Positions 25,929 through 33,861 of a stretch of 34,036 nt of DNA are shown here, piece by piece. The notes below the pieces were generated by a model. The model was given only the letters and a program-made list of their open reading frames with translations, was not told the origin of the DNA and searched no databases. Position numbers and translations under genes: made by a program. The stretch lies in the NCBI GenBank assembly GCA_022729995.1, contig DZBS01000025.1:1-34036 (forward strand), read 5' to 3'. Every line of letters begins with the position of its first letter. The stretch's first letter is position 1. The stretch comes from Draconibacterium orientale. Lineage in GTDB: Bacteria; Bacteroidota; Bacteroidia; Bacteroidales; JAADGE01.

Positions 25929-28900
25929 TTAAATATTTCGCTTCAAAATATAAATTTGATTTGATGTTAACACAGTGTTGTCGATTGTTTCAACAATAAA
26001 ATTATTTTCTTCGGCAATTTTTTTTATTTGCGAAAAAGATGTAAAATGTAACTTGTCGAAATTTGTTTTATTGAATTTTAAAAATTTTGTTGAAAAATAT
26101 TCTGTAACCAAAGTTCCTTTATGCTTCTTTTTCATTTCTGAATTTCCATCGCGAATAATAAGTTTTCCTCCCGAATTTAATTTTGATAAACATTTTGAAA
26201 TCAATGTTTTTTGTTCTTCAAAAGGCATATAATGCAAAACATCATTTATTATAAAAACATCAGAATTTTGAAATTCAAAATTGATAACGTCAACACATTT
26301 AAAATTAACATTTTCGTTTTTAGAGATATTATTTTGGGCAGTAAGTATTTTATTGGAATCATAATCTAAACCCAAAATTTTTCTTTCAGGCGAAACAAAA
26401 TTTAACATATATGCAAGAAAACCGTATCCGCAACCAATATCGGTAATTATTCCTTTTTTGGGAACAAGTTTATCAAAAACTCTGTAATTATCTTCGAGTC
26501 TGATTTTTACGCGAAAATAATTTTCGAGAATCGGTGTTTTGTAAATGTAATTTGAAATAAGTTTTTTCTTATAAAAATCTACATTTTCATATTTTTCACG
26601 TATTAATTTATATTCCTTAATAATTAATTGTCTGAAATTTTTCGCTTGTTCTTTATTGTCGATTCCAAAATCAGAAAGTTTTTTTCTATCAAGAATATTC
26701 ACTCCAATTTGACCGCTTTTTAAAAACGGTTCGCCTTTTGGAACAGAATTTCCGGTTCCGTGAATAATTATTGGTAAAATATCGGCATTAAGTTTTTCGG
26801 CAATATAAAAAGCTCCTTTATGAAATCGTTTTATTTCAAGGTTTTCGCTTCTTGTTCCTTCCGGATAAACCAAAATTGAATATCCTTCATTAAATTTTTC
26901 TTGCAAATGCGGAATAAGTTCTTCAATTCCCTTAGAAACAGGATAAAACTCGGCAAATTTTACAATTTTTCCGTAAAAAATATTATTTTGAACCCAATCG
27001 TTTGTGAGAACAATAATTTTTGGAGAAAGCATCAAAATAAGCGGAATATCAATATGTGCTTGATGATTTGCAATAATTACGGCAGGTTTTTTAAAAGTTT
27101 CTTTATAGGGATTATTTATAAATTTTTTAACATTAAAAGGAATGTAAACAATTGCATGCCACAAATATAGAAGCCAATATCTGAAAACAATTTTCTTATA
27201 TTTTAGTTTGAAAGGCAATAATTGTAAAATCAGCCAAAAAACAACTGTAATTAGTGAACCTAAAGCAAAAATTAAGAATATCAATATACTGAAAAATAAG
27301 TCTTTAAACACTACAGGTTGAGTTCTTAATTTTCCTTGTTGCTTTATTAAAAAATTAAAAAGTAACGGAAGCAAAGTGTACACAAGAAATATTGTGGAAA
27401 TTATTCCTACAACCGATAAAAAAGCTATTGACTTTAAAGCAGGATGTTTTGCAAAAATCAATACGCCAATTCCTGCAATTGTGGTAATTCCGGAAAGTAA
27501 AACAGATGTTTTGTAAGAATTTATATTTGGGGTTCCATAACGATATTTCTGTAGTAATCCGTTTACAATAAAAATGCTGTAATCTATTCCCAAACCAAAA
27601 ATAAATGTTGAAATTATTATATTGAAAATCGTAAACTTTTGTCCAAAAATATTCATAATTGCCAAAGTCCAAATCCAACTCAAAAACATTGGAAGATAAG
27701 TTATTACTGTAAGTTCTATTCTTCCAAAATACAATAAAAGAATAACAAAAACCGCAATTGAAGAAATAATTATAAGTAAATTAAAATCTTTTTTAAGAAC
27801 AGTAATTATTTTATTTGTTAAATATGTTTTATCAACAATTACAATGTTTTTTTGATTTTTTAAAGCGTTAAAAACTTTTTCATTTGCCGATTTTTTGAGT
27901 TTTATAAGAGTTACCGATGTTGTAATATCTTTATTTTCTGTTAATAATTCATTTAAAAATATTTCTTTAAGATTTTTTTTGTCTTCGGAATTCATTAAAG
28001 ATTTGTCTTCATCTAAAAATTTAAAAAATTTCTCAAAAGCCGTTTCATTAAAACCGAATTCGGCTCCATATTTTATAAGATTTTCTTTTAAATTGATAAT
28101 TTTTTCCGGTGTCCAAAACGTTTTCCATTTTTTTAGTCTGATATTTTGTAAACTGTCGGAAATCAAAACCGGATTCACATTGCTGAACGAATTTATAACG
28201 TTCCGGGATTTTAAACTGTCGATAATTCCTGATATTTTTTCGTTATGTTTTAAAGCTTCTTCAGTATTTTTGCCTGTTGCCGTAACATACATCGATCTTA
28301 AAGCAATATTTCCCGATTTATTAAGATTTTTTTCGGCAAGTTTTAGTTCATCGCTCATGTAATTCATTTTATCCATATCGGCATCAAATTCTGCTTTTCC
28401 TACAAAAAAGAGACTGAAAATTGTAGCAATAACACCAAAAGCAACAATGTATTTGTTTTTATGAAACTTATATACCGTAAACTTTTCAATAATATTTGAT
28501 TTTAATTCTTTTTCGGTTCTTTCTTTGTAAAAATGAGGCAAAACAATTAAAGCAAAAATTGAAGAAGCAAAAACGCTTATTCCGGCAAAAAGTCCTAAAT
28601 CGTGCAATGCTCCGGAACTTACAAATAATAAACATAAAAATGCAGATGCTGTTGTAATACTGCTCATTAACACCGAGCCGGTAATGTCAGAAAATATTTT
28701 GGACGAATTGTTGGTTTTTCTGAAATGTGTAAAAATATGAAGCGAATAATCAATAGAAATTCCAACCAAAACAGAGCCAATTCCCAACGAAACGCCCGAT
28801 ACTTTTCCGCTTATGAAATAAATTGCGGCAATTGCAACAACGGCACCAAAAATTACCGGAAGAAAAATTATAAAAAAAATATCTATTCTTTTGTAGAAAA

Positions 28901-29753
28901 AACTAATAAATGCAAATAGAAATATCATTGCAATTGTAACTGTCAATAATATATCGGATTTAATTTGTTTAGCATTTCCGCCGGCAACCACAGGTGCGCC
29001 AAATATTTGCACTTCAATTTCCGGAAATAATTTTTTATTTTCATTCAACACATTTTTTATTTCATCAATAAGTTTATTATTGTCAGATGTTTGCGATGAA
29101 GTAAAATTTGAATTAACAAAAACAAACAAATTTTTTTTGTCTTTTGTAAAAATATGGTCGGAATAAATTTCAAAATTATCGTCGAATTGAAGAGATTTGA
29201 GTCTTTTCAGAGCAATCGGCGTAATACTTAAAGGGTCGCGAGTGATGAATTTTTTGGAAACCATTCCGGCAGGAGAAATCAAATTTTGAAAATCTGCTTC
29301 AATAGTTTTTTTAAGCAAACTGTCGGAAAGTAACGAATCTATTCGTAAATAATCGTTGTCGGTTAAGTAAATCGGTAAATTTCTATAATAAATATCGTAA
29401 ACTTTCTCTTGCAAATCGGGTTTAACAGTTGAACGAATTTCTTGAATTTTGCCTTTGCAATTTTTTGATATTTGATTTGAAATTGTATCGGCAAATAAAA
29501 TAAGTATCTCTGTATTTTCACTTTGTGTTGTATCTTTCAAAAAAATATTAAGAATAATTTTATCGTTCATCTTAATATTTTTACTCACATAAGTAAATTC
29601 ATCAAGTTCTTTATCAGTGGGAATCATATCCGAAATATCTTCGGTGAATTTTAATTTTGAGATAAAAAAAAGCGAAAAACCTAATATCAATATTAAAATT
29701 GATGCTAAAAGAATTTTACGGGTTTTAAAAAAATTATATATCGAATTAAACAC
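25929..29753 (-). CDS. Trifunctional MMPL transporter / lysophospholipid acyltransferase / methyltransferase
   Basis: The 1274-aa protein joins three domains. Residues about 1-790 are an RND/MMPL-type exporter with a first span at about 13-32, large extracytoplasmic loops and two membrane blocks; GVSLGIGSVLVGISIDYSLH and FIFGLGIDYSIFIVNG are the paired span-4-like motifs. After further spans at about 800-840, residues about 870-1040 are a PlsC acyltransferase with NHQAHID (HX4D) and YPEGTRS. Residues about 1080-1274 are a class I SAM-dependent methyltransferase with DIGCGYGFLAYML. Proteins with this same triple fusion are known in Bacteroidota aryl-polyene and flexirubin loci, where the MMPL part is thought to move the lipid-linked polyene across the membrane. 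The GT2-DUF2062 and C45 genes upstream fit such a locus. The frame is intact over 3.8 kb. Confidence 0.92.
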   Translation of the reverse strand: MFNSIYNFFKTRKILLASILILILGFSLFFISKLKFTEDISDMIPTDKELDEFTYVSKNIKMNDKIILNIFLKDTTQSENTEILILFADTISNQISKNCKGKIQEIRSTVKPDLQEKVYDIYYRNLPIYLTDNDYLRIDSLLSDSLLKKTIEADFQNLISPAGMVSKKFITRDPLSITPIALKRLKSLQFDDNFEIYSDHIFTKDKKNLFVFVNSNFTSSQTSDNNKLIDEIKNVLNENKKLFPEIEVQIFGAPVVAGGNAKQIKSDILLTVTIAMIFLFAFISFFYKRIDIFFIIFLPVIFGAVVAIAAIYFISGKVSGVSLGIGSVLVGISIDYSLHIFTHFRKTNNSSKIFSDITGSVLMSSITTASAFLCLLFVSSGALHDLGLFAGISVFASSIFALIVLPHFYKERTEKELKSNIIEKFTVYKFHKNKYIVAFGVIATIFSLFFVGKAEFDADMDKMNYMSDELKLAEKNLNKSGNIALRSMYVTATGKNTEEALKHNEKISGIIDSLKSRNVINSFSNVNPVLISDSLQNIRLKKWKTFWTPEKIINLKENLIKYGAEFGFNETAFEKFFKFLDEDKSLMNSEDKKNLKEIFLNELLTENKDITTSVTLIKLKKSANEKVFNALKNQKNIVIVDKTYLTNKIITVLKKDFNLLIIISSIAVFVILLLYFGRIELTVITYLPMFLSWIWTLAIMNIFGQKFTIFNIIISTFIFGLGIDYSIFIVNGLLQKYRYGTPNINSYKTSVLLSGITTIAGIGVLIFAKHPALKSIAFLSVVGIISTIFLVYTLLPLLFNFLIKQQGKLRTQPVVFKDLFFSILIFLIFALGSLITVVFWLILQLLPFKLKYKKIVFRYWLLYLWHAIVYIPFNVKKFINNPYKETFKKPAVIIANHQAHIDIPLILMLSPKIIVLTNDWVQNNIFYGKIVKFAEFYPVSKGIEELIPHLQEKFNEGYSILVYPEGTRSENLEIKRFHKGAFYIAEKLNADILPIIIHGTGNSVPKGEPFLKSGQIGVNILDRKKLSDFGIDNKEQAKNFRQLIIKEYKLIREKYENVDFYKKKLISNYIYKTPILENYFRVKIRLEDNYRVFDKLVPKKGIITDIGCGYGFLAYMLNFVSPERKILGLDYDSNKILTAQNNISKNENVNFKCVDVINFEFQNSDVFIINDVLHYMPFEEQKTLISKCLSKLNSGGKLIIRDGNSEMKKKHKGTLVTEYFSTKFLKFNKTNFDKLHFTSFSQIKKIAEENNFIVETIDNTVLTSNQIYILKRNI

Positions 29754-29813
29754 TTTTTTAGATTTTTAGATTATAGACTTTAAACAAAAGATATTAGAAA
29801 ATAAATAATACTT

Positions 29814-29849
29814 TAACTTTGCAAAAGTTCTAAAACTATTGCAAAGTTT
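29814..29849. repeat. Inverted repeat AACTTTGCAA / TTGCAAAGTT
   Basis: A perfect 10-bp inverted repeat with a 14-nt spacer lies in the 159-bp gap upstream of the MMPL fusion gene. No T-run follows on either strand, so it is not a standard terminator. It could be an operator or a structured leader for the MMPL gene. The plus strand also contains TAACTTTG, a -7-like sequence, that would drive antisense transcription into the GT2 gene; I give this little weight. Confidence 0.4.
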
Positions 29850-29912
29850 AGCACAAATAAAAATAATTGAATTAGGCACTTTGTATAGATTTTAGACAAA
29901 AGTCAGAAAAAA

Positions 29913-31106
29913 TTAGATTTTTACTTCCGCAGGTTTTAAGTTTTTTCTGAAAATACTTATAATAAAAAAGCTGATAAAAGTTGCTATAATTCCTGCAATT
30001 GTAGCCAAAACGAAACTTCCGATAATATATTGAATTACATCTTGTTTAATCATTGCAAAATCAATTTCATTTTTAAAATGAAGAAGCGAAACATCATTTC
30101 CCAAAATCAAAGCTCCGGTGTAATAACTTCCAAATAAAATCAGCGGAATCATTGGCGGAATACTTATTTGAGCTGCAAGTCCCACGATTGGTTTATTTAG
30201 TTTGAAAACGTGTGCAAGACCTAAAGCTGTAAGCAATTGCCAGCCCCAAACCGGAACAATTCCCATAAAAATACCGAAACCCACGGCAACTGCAAGTCGC
30301 AAATTTGAATCGGAACTCGATAAAATATGTTCTTTTAAAAATCCTTTAACTGTTTTTCGTTTCATTGTGTGATATGCAACAGCCGGAAGTCCGTATAAAA
30401 CGGCAATTAAAACCAAAGCTGTATTCAAAAGGCTTATTCTGAAAAAATCTTTTCCGGGTTTAAAATGCGAAATTCTGTCTTCGGCATTCGGATAAAAAAC
30501 ATTAACGGGAACATTTTTAATTTCAATTCCACGCCAAACAGCACGAACCAAAACTTCAATTTCAAACTCATAACGGTTTGTAAAATAAAATCTTTTATTG
30601 ATTTTTTTAACCGGATAAAGTCTGTAACCGGATTGTGAATCGGGAATTTTAATAAATGTTTCGGCTCTGAACCAAAAATTGGAAAATTTATTGGCAAATG
30701 AACTTCCGCCGGCTTGGTTTTGACCTTCCATTTTTCGTGCTCCGATAATTATTGTTCCCGGATTTTTTTCTGCTTCTTGAAGAAATAAAATCAAATCTTC
30801 CGGATAATGTTGTCCGTCGGAATCAATAGTAATTGCATTTTCAAATCCTTCTTTTTCTGCAAGCTTTAAACCTTTTTTAATAGCATAACCTTTTCCTCTG
30901 TTTTTTTTGTAGGAAATTATTTTTATTGAAGTGAATTTTGCCAATATTTCTTCTGTCGCATCTGTTGATCCGTCGTTTACAACAATAAGGAACGAACAAT
31001 ATTCCAAAATGCCCGAAACAACTTTTTCAAGAGCTTTTTCATTATTGTAAGTCGGTAATATTACGCACGATTTTGAGCTCTCAAAAAAATTATCGTATTT
31101 TGGCAT
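29913..31106 (-). CDS. GT2 glycosyltransferase fused to DUF2062 membrane domain
   Basis: The 397-aa protein starts with a family 2 glycosyltransferase domain (about 12-235) of the dolichol-phosphate-mannose-synthase kind: CVILPTYNNEKALEKVVSGI, VVNDGSTDATEE near 40, and the DxD-type motif TIDSDGQHYPED near 93. From about 250 there is a DUF2062 domain (GFLKEHILSSSDSNLRLAVA, then FGIFMGIVPVWGWQ) with several membrane spans. The fusion implies a membrane-bound enzyme moving a sugar from an NDP donor to a lipid or membrane-linked acceptor. The same fusion occurs beside MMPL trifunctional genes in aryl-polyene-like loci. It is 159 bp upstream of the MMPL fusion on the same strand and diverges from the C45 gene. 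Confidence 0.9.
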   Translation of the reverse strand: MPKYDNFFESSKSCVILPTYNNEKALEKVVSGILEYCSFLIVVNDGSTDATEEILAKFTSIKIISYKKNRGKGYAIKKGLKLAEKEGFENAITIDSDGQHYPEDLILFLQEAEKNPGTIIIGARKMEGQNQAGGSSFANKFSNFWFRAETFIKIPDSQSGYRLYPVKKINKRFYFTNRYEFEIEVLVRAVWRGIEIKNVPVNVFYPNAEDRISHFKPGKDFFRISLLNTALVLIAVLYGLPAVAYHTMKRKTVKGFLKEHILSSSDSNLRLAVAVGFGIFMGIVPVWGWQLLTALGLAHVFKLNKPIVGLAAQISIPPMIPLILFGSYYTGALILGNDVSLLHFKNEIDFAMIKQDVIQYIIGSFVLATIAGIIATFISFFIISIFRKNLKPAEVKI

Positions 31107-31198
31107 CTTAAAATTTTAAAATTTCAATTAATTTTGCAAAACTAATAAATGTTTGCGAATTGTTATGAAAAAAATTAAACTTAACATTATAATATTAC

Positions 31199-31277
31199 AA
31201 ACCTGACAGGTTTCAAATATTTAAAAGTGAAATATATCAATTTCGAAATATAAAGAAATAGAAAACCTGTCAGGTTT
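31199..31277. repeat. Pair of AAACCTGACAGGTTT palindromes
   Basis: AAACCTGACAGGTTT at 31199-31213 and its exact reverse complement AAACCTGTCAGGTTT at 31263-31277 lie 64 bp apart, in the 184-bp divergent gap between the GT2 and C45 genes. Each unit is itself a 7+1+7 palindrome. As I remember, units like this recur in intergenic DNA of many Bacteroidota. They are either REP-like repeats or regulator sites; position alone does not decide. The second ends 13 bp before the C45 start codon and would lie in its leader. Confidence 0.75.
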
Positions 31278-31290
31278 AACACATAAATAA

Positions 31291-33015
31291 ATGAAAACAA
31301 CAGATATTAATATAAAACCAAAAAATAGATTTTTCCGAAAAATTATTAAATACTTCTTTTTAAGTTTATTAATACTTACAATCGGGTTTTTTATTTATTT
31401 TTTTCAGGCAATAAAAATGCCGCCTCCAAAAATTAGCAATATTTCTTCTCTTAAAGAAAAAAGAGAAACTTTGGGCGAAAATTTCTACGGAATAAAAAAT
31501 AACAGATTACGAAAAAACCAACACGGACTTTGGGAACTCTATGTTGAAGGAAATGCTTTTGAACGTGGCGTTTACAACGGAAAACTAACAGCCGAACTTG
31601 GCGAAAAACAAGAAATTGCTTTTGTAGATGAAATTGGTAAAATGATTCCTTCCCGCTCCTATCTTAGTTTTCTGAAATATTTTACCGCGTGGTTTAACAA
31701 AGACATGGATAAATTTATTCCGCATGAATATCTCGAAGAAATTTACGGTGTTTCCGAATCGGCATCAAAAAAATTTGAATTTATAGGAACAAACTACGAA
31801 AGAATTTTAAACTATCACGGTGCTCACGATATCGGGCACGCATTGCAAAGTTTGGCAATGGTTGGTTGCACTTCATTTTCCGTTTGGGGCGATAAATCGT
31901 CCGACGGAAGTTTATTAATAGGAAGAAATTTCGATTTTTACGTGGGCGACAAATTTGCCGAAGAAAAAATTGTAACTTTCATAAAACCCGATAAAGGCTA
32001 CAAACTTGTAATAATAACTTGGGGCAGTTTTATCGGCGCAGTTTCCGGAATGAACGACCAAGGTTTAACAATTACATTAAACGCCGCAAAATCGGAAATT
32101 CCGTTTTCGGCTGCAACACCAATTTCTATTTTAGCAAGAGAAATTTTACAATATGCAAAAAACATTGACGAAGCCTACGCAATTGCAAAAAAACGACACA
32201 CATTTGTTGCAGAAGCACTTATGATTGGTTCGGCAAACGACAGAAAAACTGCAATTATAGAAAAATCACCTCAAAAAACTGAAATTTTTTATTCCGAAAA
32301 AAACTATATAATCGGCCCGAATCATTTTCAATCCAAAGCTTTTGCAAATGAAGAACTTAATATTGAAAACATTAAAGAAAGTTCGTCATTATACAGATAT
32401 AAAAGAATGGAGGAATTATTAAAAAAATATGAAAAACCCGATTATATTTCTGCAGCAAAAATTTTGAGAAGTCAGGGCGGATTAAACGATAAAAATGTGG
32501 GAATGGGAAACGAAAAAAATATTTGTCAGCTCATTGCTCATCATTCAATAATATTTAAACCGGAGCAACGAATGTTTTGGATTTCAACAAATCCGTATCA
32601 ATTGGGCGAATTTATTTGCTATAATCTCGACAGCGTATTTGCAAATTTTCCGGGAATGACAAAAAATAGAGAAATTTCGGAACAGAAACTTACAATTCCT
32701 GCAGATGAATTTTTAAAAACAGATAATTACAATCAATTTGTTAAATTTAAAAAACTCAAAACAGAAATTAAATTACATATCAACAGCAATTTAAAAGATT
32801 TAGTTTCAGAAAATATAATTTCGGAATTTCTAACTTCAAACCCCGAATATTTTTATACATGGCAAATTGCCGGCGATTATTATTATTCAAAAAAGAAATT
32901 TTCGCAAGCCAAAAAAATGTATGAAACAGCCTTAAAAAAAGAAATCACCACAATTCCCGAACGTGAAGGAATTAAAAGCAGAATAAAAGAGATTGAGGAA
33001 GAACCGGAAAAATAA
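31291..33015 (+). CDS. Membrane-anchored C45-family autoproteolytic acyltransferase/hydrolase
   Basis: The 574-aa protein has one N-terminal membrane anchor at about 19-40 preceded by basic residues. A C45/acyl-CoA:6-aminopenicillanic-acid acyltransferase-like (Ntn hydrolase) domain follows at about 80-450. The likely nucleophile is Cys193 in MVGCTSFSVWG, which in this family becomes N-terminal after self-cleavage at the Gly-Cys bond. GRNFDFY and GMNDQGLTITLNA follow as usual. The last 40 residues contain a TPR-like helix pair (AKKMYETALKKE). Members make or break amide or ester bonds. Homologues sit near MMPL/GT2-DUF2062 genes in polyene-type loci, so acting on a lipid conjugate is a guess from context. 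The catalytic domain should face the periplasm. The HEPN gene starts 59 bp downstream. Confidence 0.87.
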   Translation: MKTTDINIKPKNRFFRKIIKYFFLSLLILTIGFFIYFFQAIKMPPPKISNISSLKEKRETLGENFYGIKNNRLRKNQHGLWELYVEGNAFERGVYNGKLTAELGEKQEIAFVDEIGKMIPSRSYLSFLKYFTAWFNKDMDKFIPHEYLEEIYGVSESASKKFEFIGTNYERILNYHGAHDIGHALQSLAMVGCTSFSVWGDKSSDGSLLIGRNFDFYVGDKFAEEKIVTFIKPDKGYKLVIITWGSFIGAVSGMNDQGLTITLNAAKSEIPFSAATPISILAREILQYAKNIDEAYAIAKKRHTFVAEALMIGSANDRKTAIIEKSPQKTEIFYSEKNYIIGPNHFQSKAFANEELNIENIKESSSLYRYKRMEELLKKYEKPDYISAAKILRSQGGLNDKNVGMGNEKNICQLIAHHSIIFKPEQRMFWISTNPYQLGEFICYNLDSVFANFPGMTKNREISEQKLTIPADEFLKTDNYNQFVKFKKLKTEIKLHINSNLKDLVSENIISEFLTSNPEYFYTWQIAGDYYYSKKKFSQAKKMYETALKKEITTIPEREGIKSRIKEIEEEPEK

Positions 33016-33074
33016 ACGTAAAATATTGCCAAATTCAAAAAATATTTATTATTTTACAATTTCTTTATATAATT

Positions 33075-33476
33075 ATGAGCAAATTAAAAGAAAAATCAGA
33101 ATTTAATATTGCAGCGGCTGAACTTTTGCTTGAGAAAGATTATTATGCACCAAGCTTACATTGTTCATATTATAGTTGTTTTCAACTTATTAAATTTACG
33201 ATAAAAGATTTTTTTGGCACAGATTATGAGACTTTATCATCAAATATTTCATCTTCAAAGAAAAATACACATCAGTATATTATTGATCATATTTCAAATG
33301 AATTAATAAATTTTACAGACACAAAAACAGGTAGAGATTTTAAAAGAAAAATTAAAGATTTAAAACAATTTAGACAAGAATCGGACTACGACGATATGGA
33401 AATTACCATAGAAAAAGGTAATGCAGCTTATTTGCAAGCCGTTGAAATAAGAACATATCTGACAAATAATTTTTAA
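33075..33476 (+). CDS. HEPN-domain protein, candidate toxin of a three-gene system
   Basis: The 133-aa all-helical protein has HEPN features. An N-terminal helix FNIAAAELLLEKDYYAPSLH leads into HCSYYSCFQLIKFTIKDFF (compare the SYYA.F pattern). Then comes a His-containing helix, KKNTHQYIIDHI, and a final LKQFRQESDYDDMEI (compare the LR..ADY pattern), followed by a last helix. HEPN proteins are often RNase toxins or nucleotide-transferase partners. The catalytic Rx4-6H motif of ribonuclease members is not present in its standard form; here the arginine is followed by ESDYDD. RNase activity is therefore uncertain, as for other R..ADY-type HEPN proteins. The next gene begins 3 bp after the stop codon, so the two are certainly one transcription unit. 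No signal peptide is seen. Confidence 0.72.
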   Translation: MSKLKEKSEFNIAAAELLLEKDYYAPSLHCSYYSCFQLIKFTIKDFFGTDYETLSSNISSSKKNTHQYIIDHISNELINFTDTKTGRDFKRKIKDLKQFRQESDYDDMEITIEKGNAAYLQAVEIRTYLTNNF

Positions 33477-33479
33477 ATT

Positions 33480-33857
33480 ATGACAGCACAAGAATTTATT
33501 AAAAATAGATTAATTCTATTAAAAAATAATTTTGAATTTATCAAAATAAGATACGAGTATAGAAAAACCACTTTTAGTCACATTGTTGAGATAATTCCTT
33601 TAACAGTTTTTGAAGAGAATCAACAATATCTTGATGAAGAAACAAATTTTGAGAATGAATTTGAAAAGTTATTTCCAAACGAAAATATTGTTTTTATTTC
33701 AGAAAACTCATTAACAGAAATTTACAAATCTGAATTCGAATTGGGATACGAAATTATTTTTAATTTAGATATAAACAATTTTGAAATTGAGTTTACAGGA
33801 TATAATGAAACCGGGAAACAAAATCAATCACAAAATAATTATGCTTTAGCAGCTTAA
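33480..33857 (+). CDS. Unknown 125-aa protein with ssrA-like C-terminus, candidate antitoxin
   Basis: I do not recognise a family. The protein starts MTAQEFIKNRLILLKNNFEF. It has a beta-rich middle (TFSHIVEIIPLTVF) and a highly acidic section (DEETNFENEFEKLF). A strand-like segment, NNFEIEFTGY, leads to an unstructured Asn/Gln-rich tail (NETGKQNQSQ) ending NNYALAA. The last seven residues match the end of tmRNA-encoded degradation tags (Escherichia coli tag ends ENYALAA; some Bacteroidota tags, as I remember, end NNYALAA). The ClpXP unfoldase recognises the terminal LAA. The protein therefore seems to carry its own degron, as unstable antitoxins do. It sits 3 bp after the HEPN gene and 4 bp before a SecB-like gene. 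Antitoxin function is an inference. Confidence 0.75.
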   Translation: MTAQEFIKNRLILLKNNFEFIKIRYEYRKTTFSHIVEIIPLTVFEENQQYLDEETNFENEFEKLFPNENIVFISENSLTEIYKSEFELGYEIIFNLDINNFEIEFTGYNETGKQNQSQNNYALAA

Positions 33858-33861
33858 CTAT

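Noticed and set aside
27895-28362. 155-codon plus-strand frame inside the MMPL fusion gene.
   Set aside because: Antisense shadow of a well-supported gene; composition is Phe/Ser/Lys-rich, typical of such shadows in AT-rich DNA.
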